Part shown: piece after piece, positions 61,599 to 64,000 of the stretch
How positions within the stretch are numbered: the first letter of the stretch is position 1
Layout: every line of letters begins with the position of its first letter
Origin: Mycolicibacterium aurum
GTDB lineage: Bacteria > Actinomycetota > Actinomycetes > Mycobacteriales > Mycobacteriaceae
Length of the DNA: 64,000 bases
Direction of reading: 5' to 3'
NCBI GenBank assembly: GCA_900078775.1
Contig: LT549889.1
Location: 1,240,001 to 1,304,000 of the forward strand
Position numbers and translations under genes: made by a program
The notes under the pieces: model-generated
Seen by the model: the letters and a program-made list of their open reading frames with translations, nothing else
Databases searched by the model: none
What the model was told of the DNA's origin: nothing

Positions 61599-64000
<2,402 letters not shown>

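Overview
The window is high-GC actinobacterial DNA from a mycobacterium, probably a rapid grower (Mycolicibacterium type). The evidence is mycothione reductase, an antigen 85 mycolyltransferase, EfpA, PptT, LppU and a glycine-rich PGRS-type surface protein. The gene order mtr, hydrolase, mqo, GNAT, chelatase, cobO, cobB, cysG, efpA, proS, rimP, nusA, ylxR, infB, rbfA, nrnA, dinF, echA16, pptT, truB, sirR, ribF, rpsO, lppU, gpsI, pepR, ald, aldR, dapB, thyA, dfrA, dapA, rnj follows, from memory, the Rv2855 to Rv2752c stretch of M. tuberculosis. Nearly all of the window is protein coding. I see no rRNA, tRNA, CRISPR array, insertion sequence or prophage.

Layout. 1-4146: a truncated GntR/FCD regulator, an ArsR-type regulator, a methyltransferase and a CbiMNQO cobalt/nickel importer. 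4150-13625: mycothione reductase and a hydrolase on the minus strand, then mqo, a GNAT enzyme and the cobalamin/siroheme genes (fused ChlI/ChlD-like chelatase, cobO, cobB, cysG fusion). 13659-18913: efpA, a frameshifted VOC gene, proS and two small minus-strand genes. 19069-24376: the rimP-nusA-ylxR-infB-rbfA translation operon. 24377-30334: an accessory island with a 72-nt hairpin, a 1509-residue secreted Gly-rich protein and a sulfotransferase. 30496-43729: nrnA, a MATE transporter, an Ag85C-like enzyme, echA16, small DUF genes, pptT, truB, the Mn regulator, ribF, rpsO and lppU. 43993-54873: gpsI, pepR, a Tat-lipoprotein beta-lactamase, ald/aldR, dapB and small genes. 54875-64000: thyA-dfrA, a YcaQ-like protein, a diguanylate cyclase, an SDR, an MFS permease, dapA and RNase J (cut by the window end).

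Three window-scale patterns stand out. First, four genes, including the essential infB, are broken by what looks like the same event: one missing base in a G/C-rich run. That points to consensus errors rather than four real pseudogenes. Second, about twenty genes have a TANNNT -10 element 5-8 nt before the start codon, the signature of leaderless mycobacterial transcripts; this also helped choose starts. Third, three convergent gene pairs share a single tetranucleotide for both stop codons.

The best candidates for something undescribed are: the signal-peptide-bearing PGRS protein without a PE domain, built from about 35-residue repeats and paired with a sulfotransferase in the rbfA-nrnA gap; the strong hairpin beside it; and a three-box DnaA-site cluster next to an AT-rich stretch downstream of efpA. 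Several operators are visible as inverted repeats (MntR/SirR, AldR, and sites upstream of cbiM and of the MFS gene). All function calls rest on motif recognition and remembered synteny; no database search was run.
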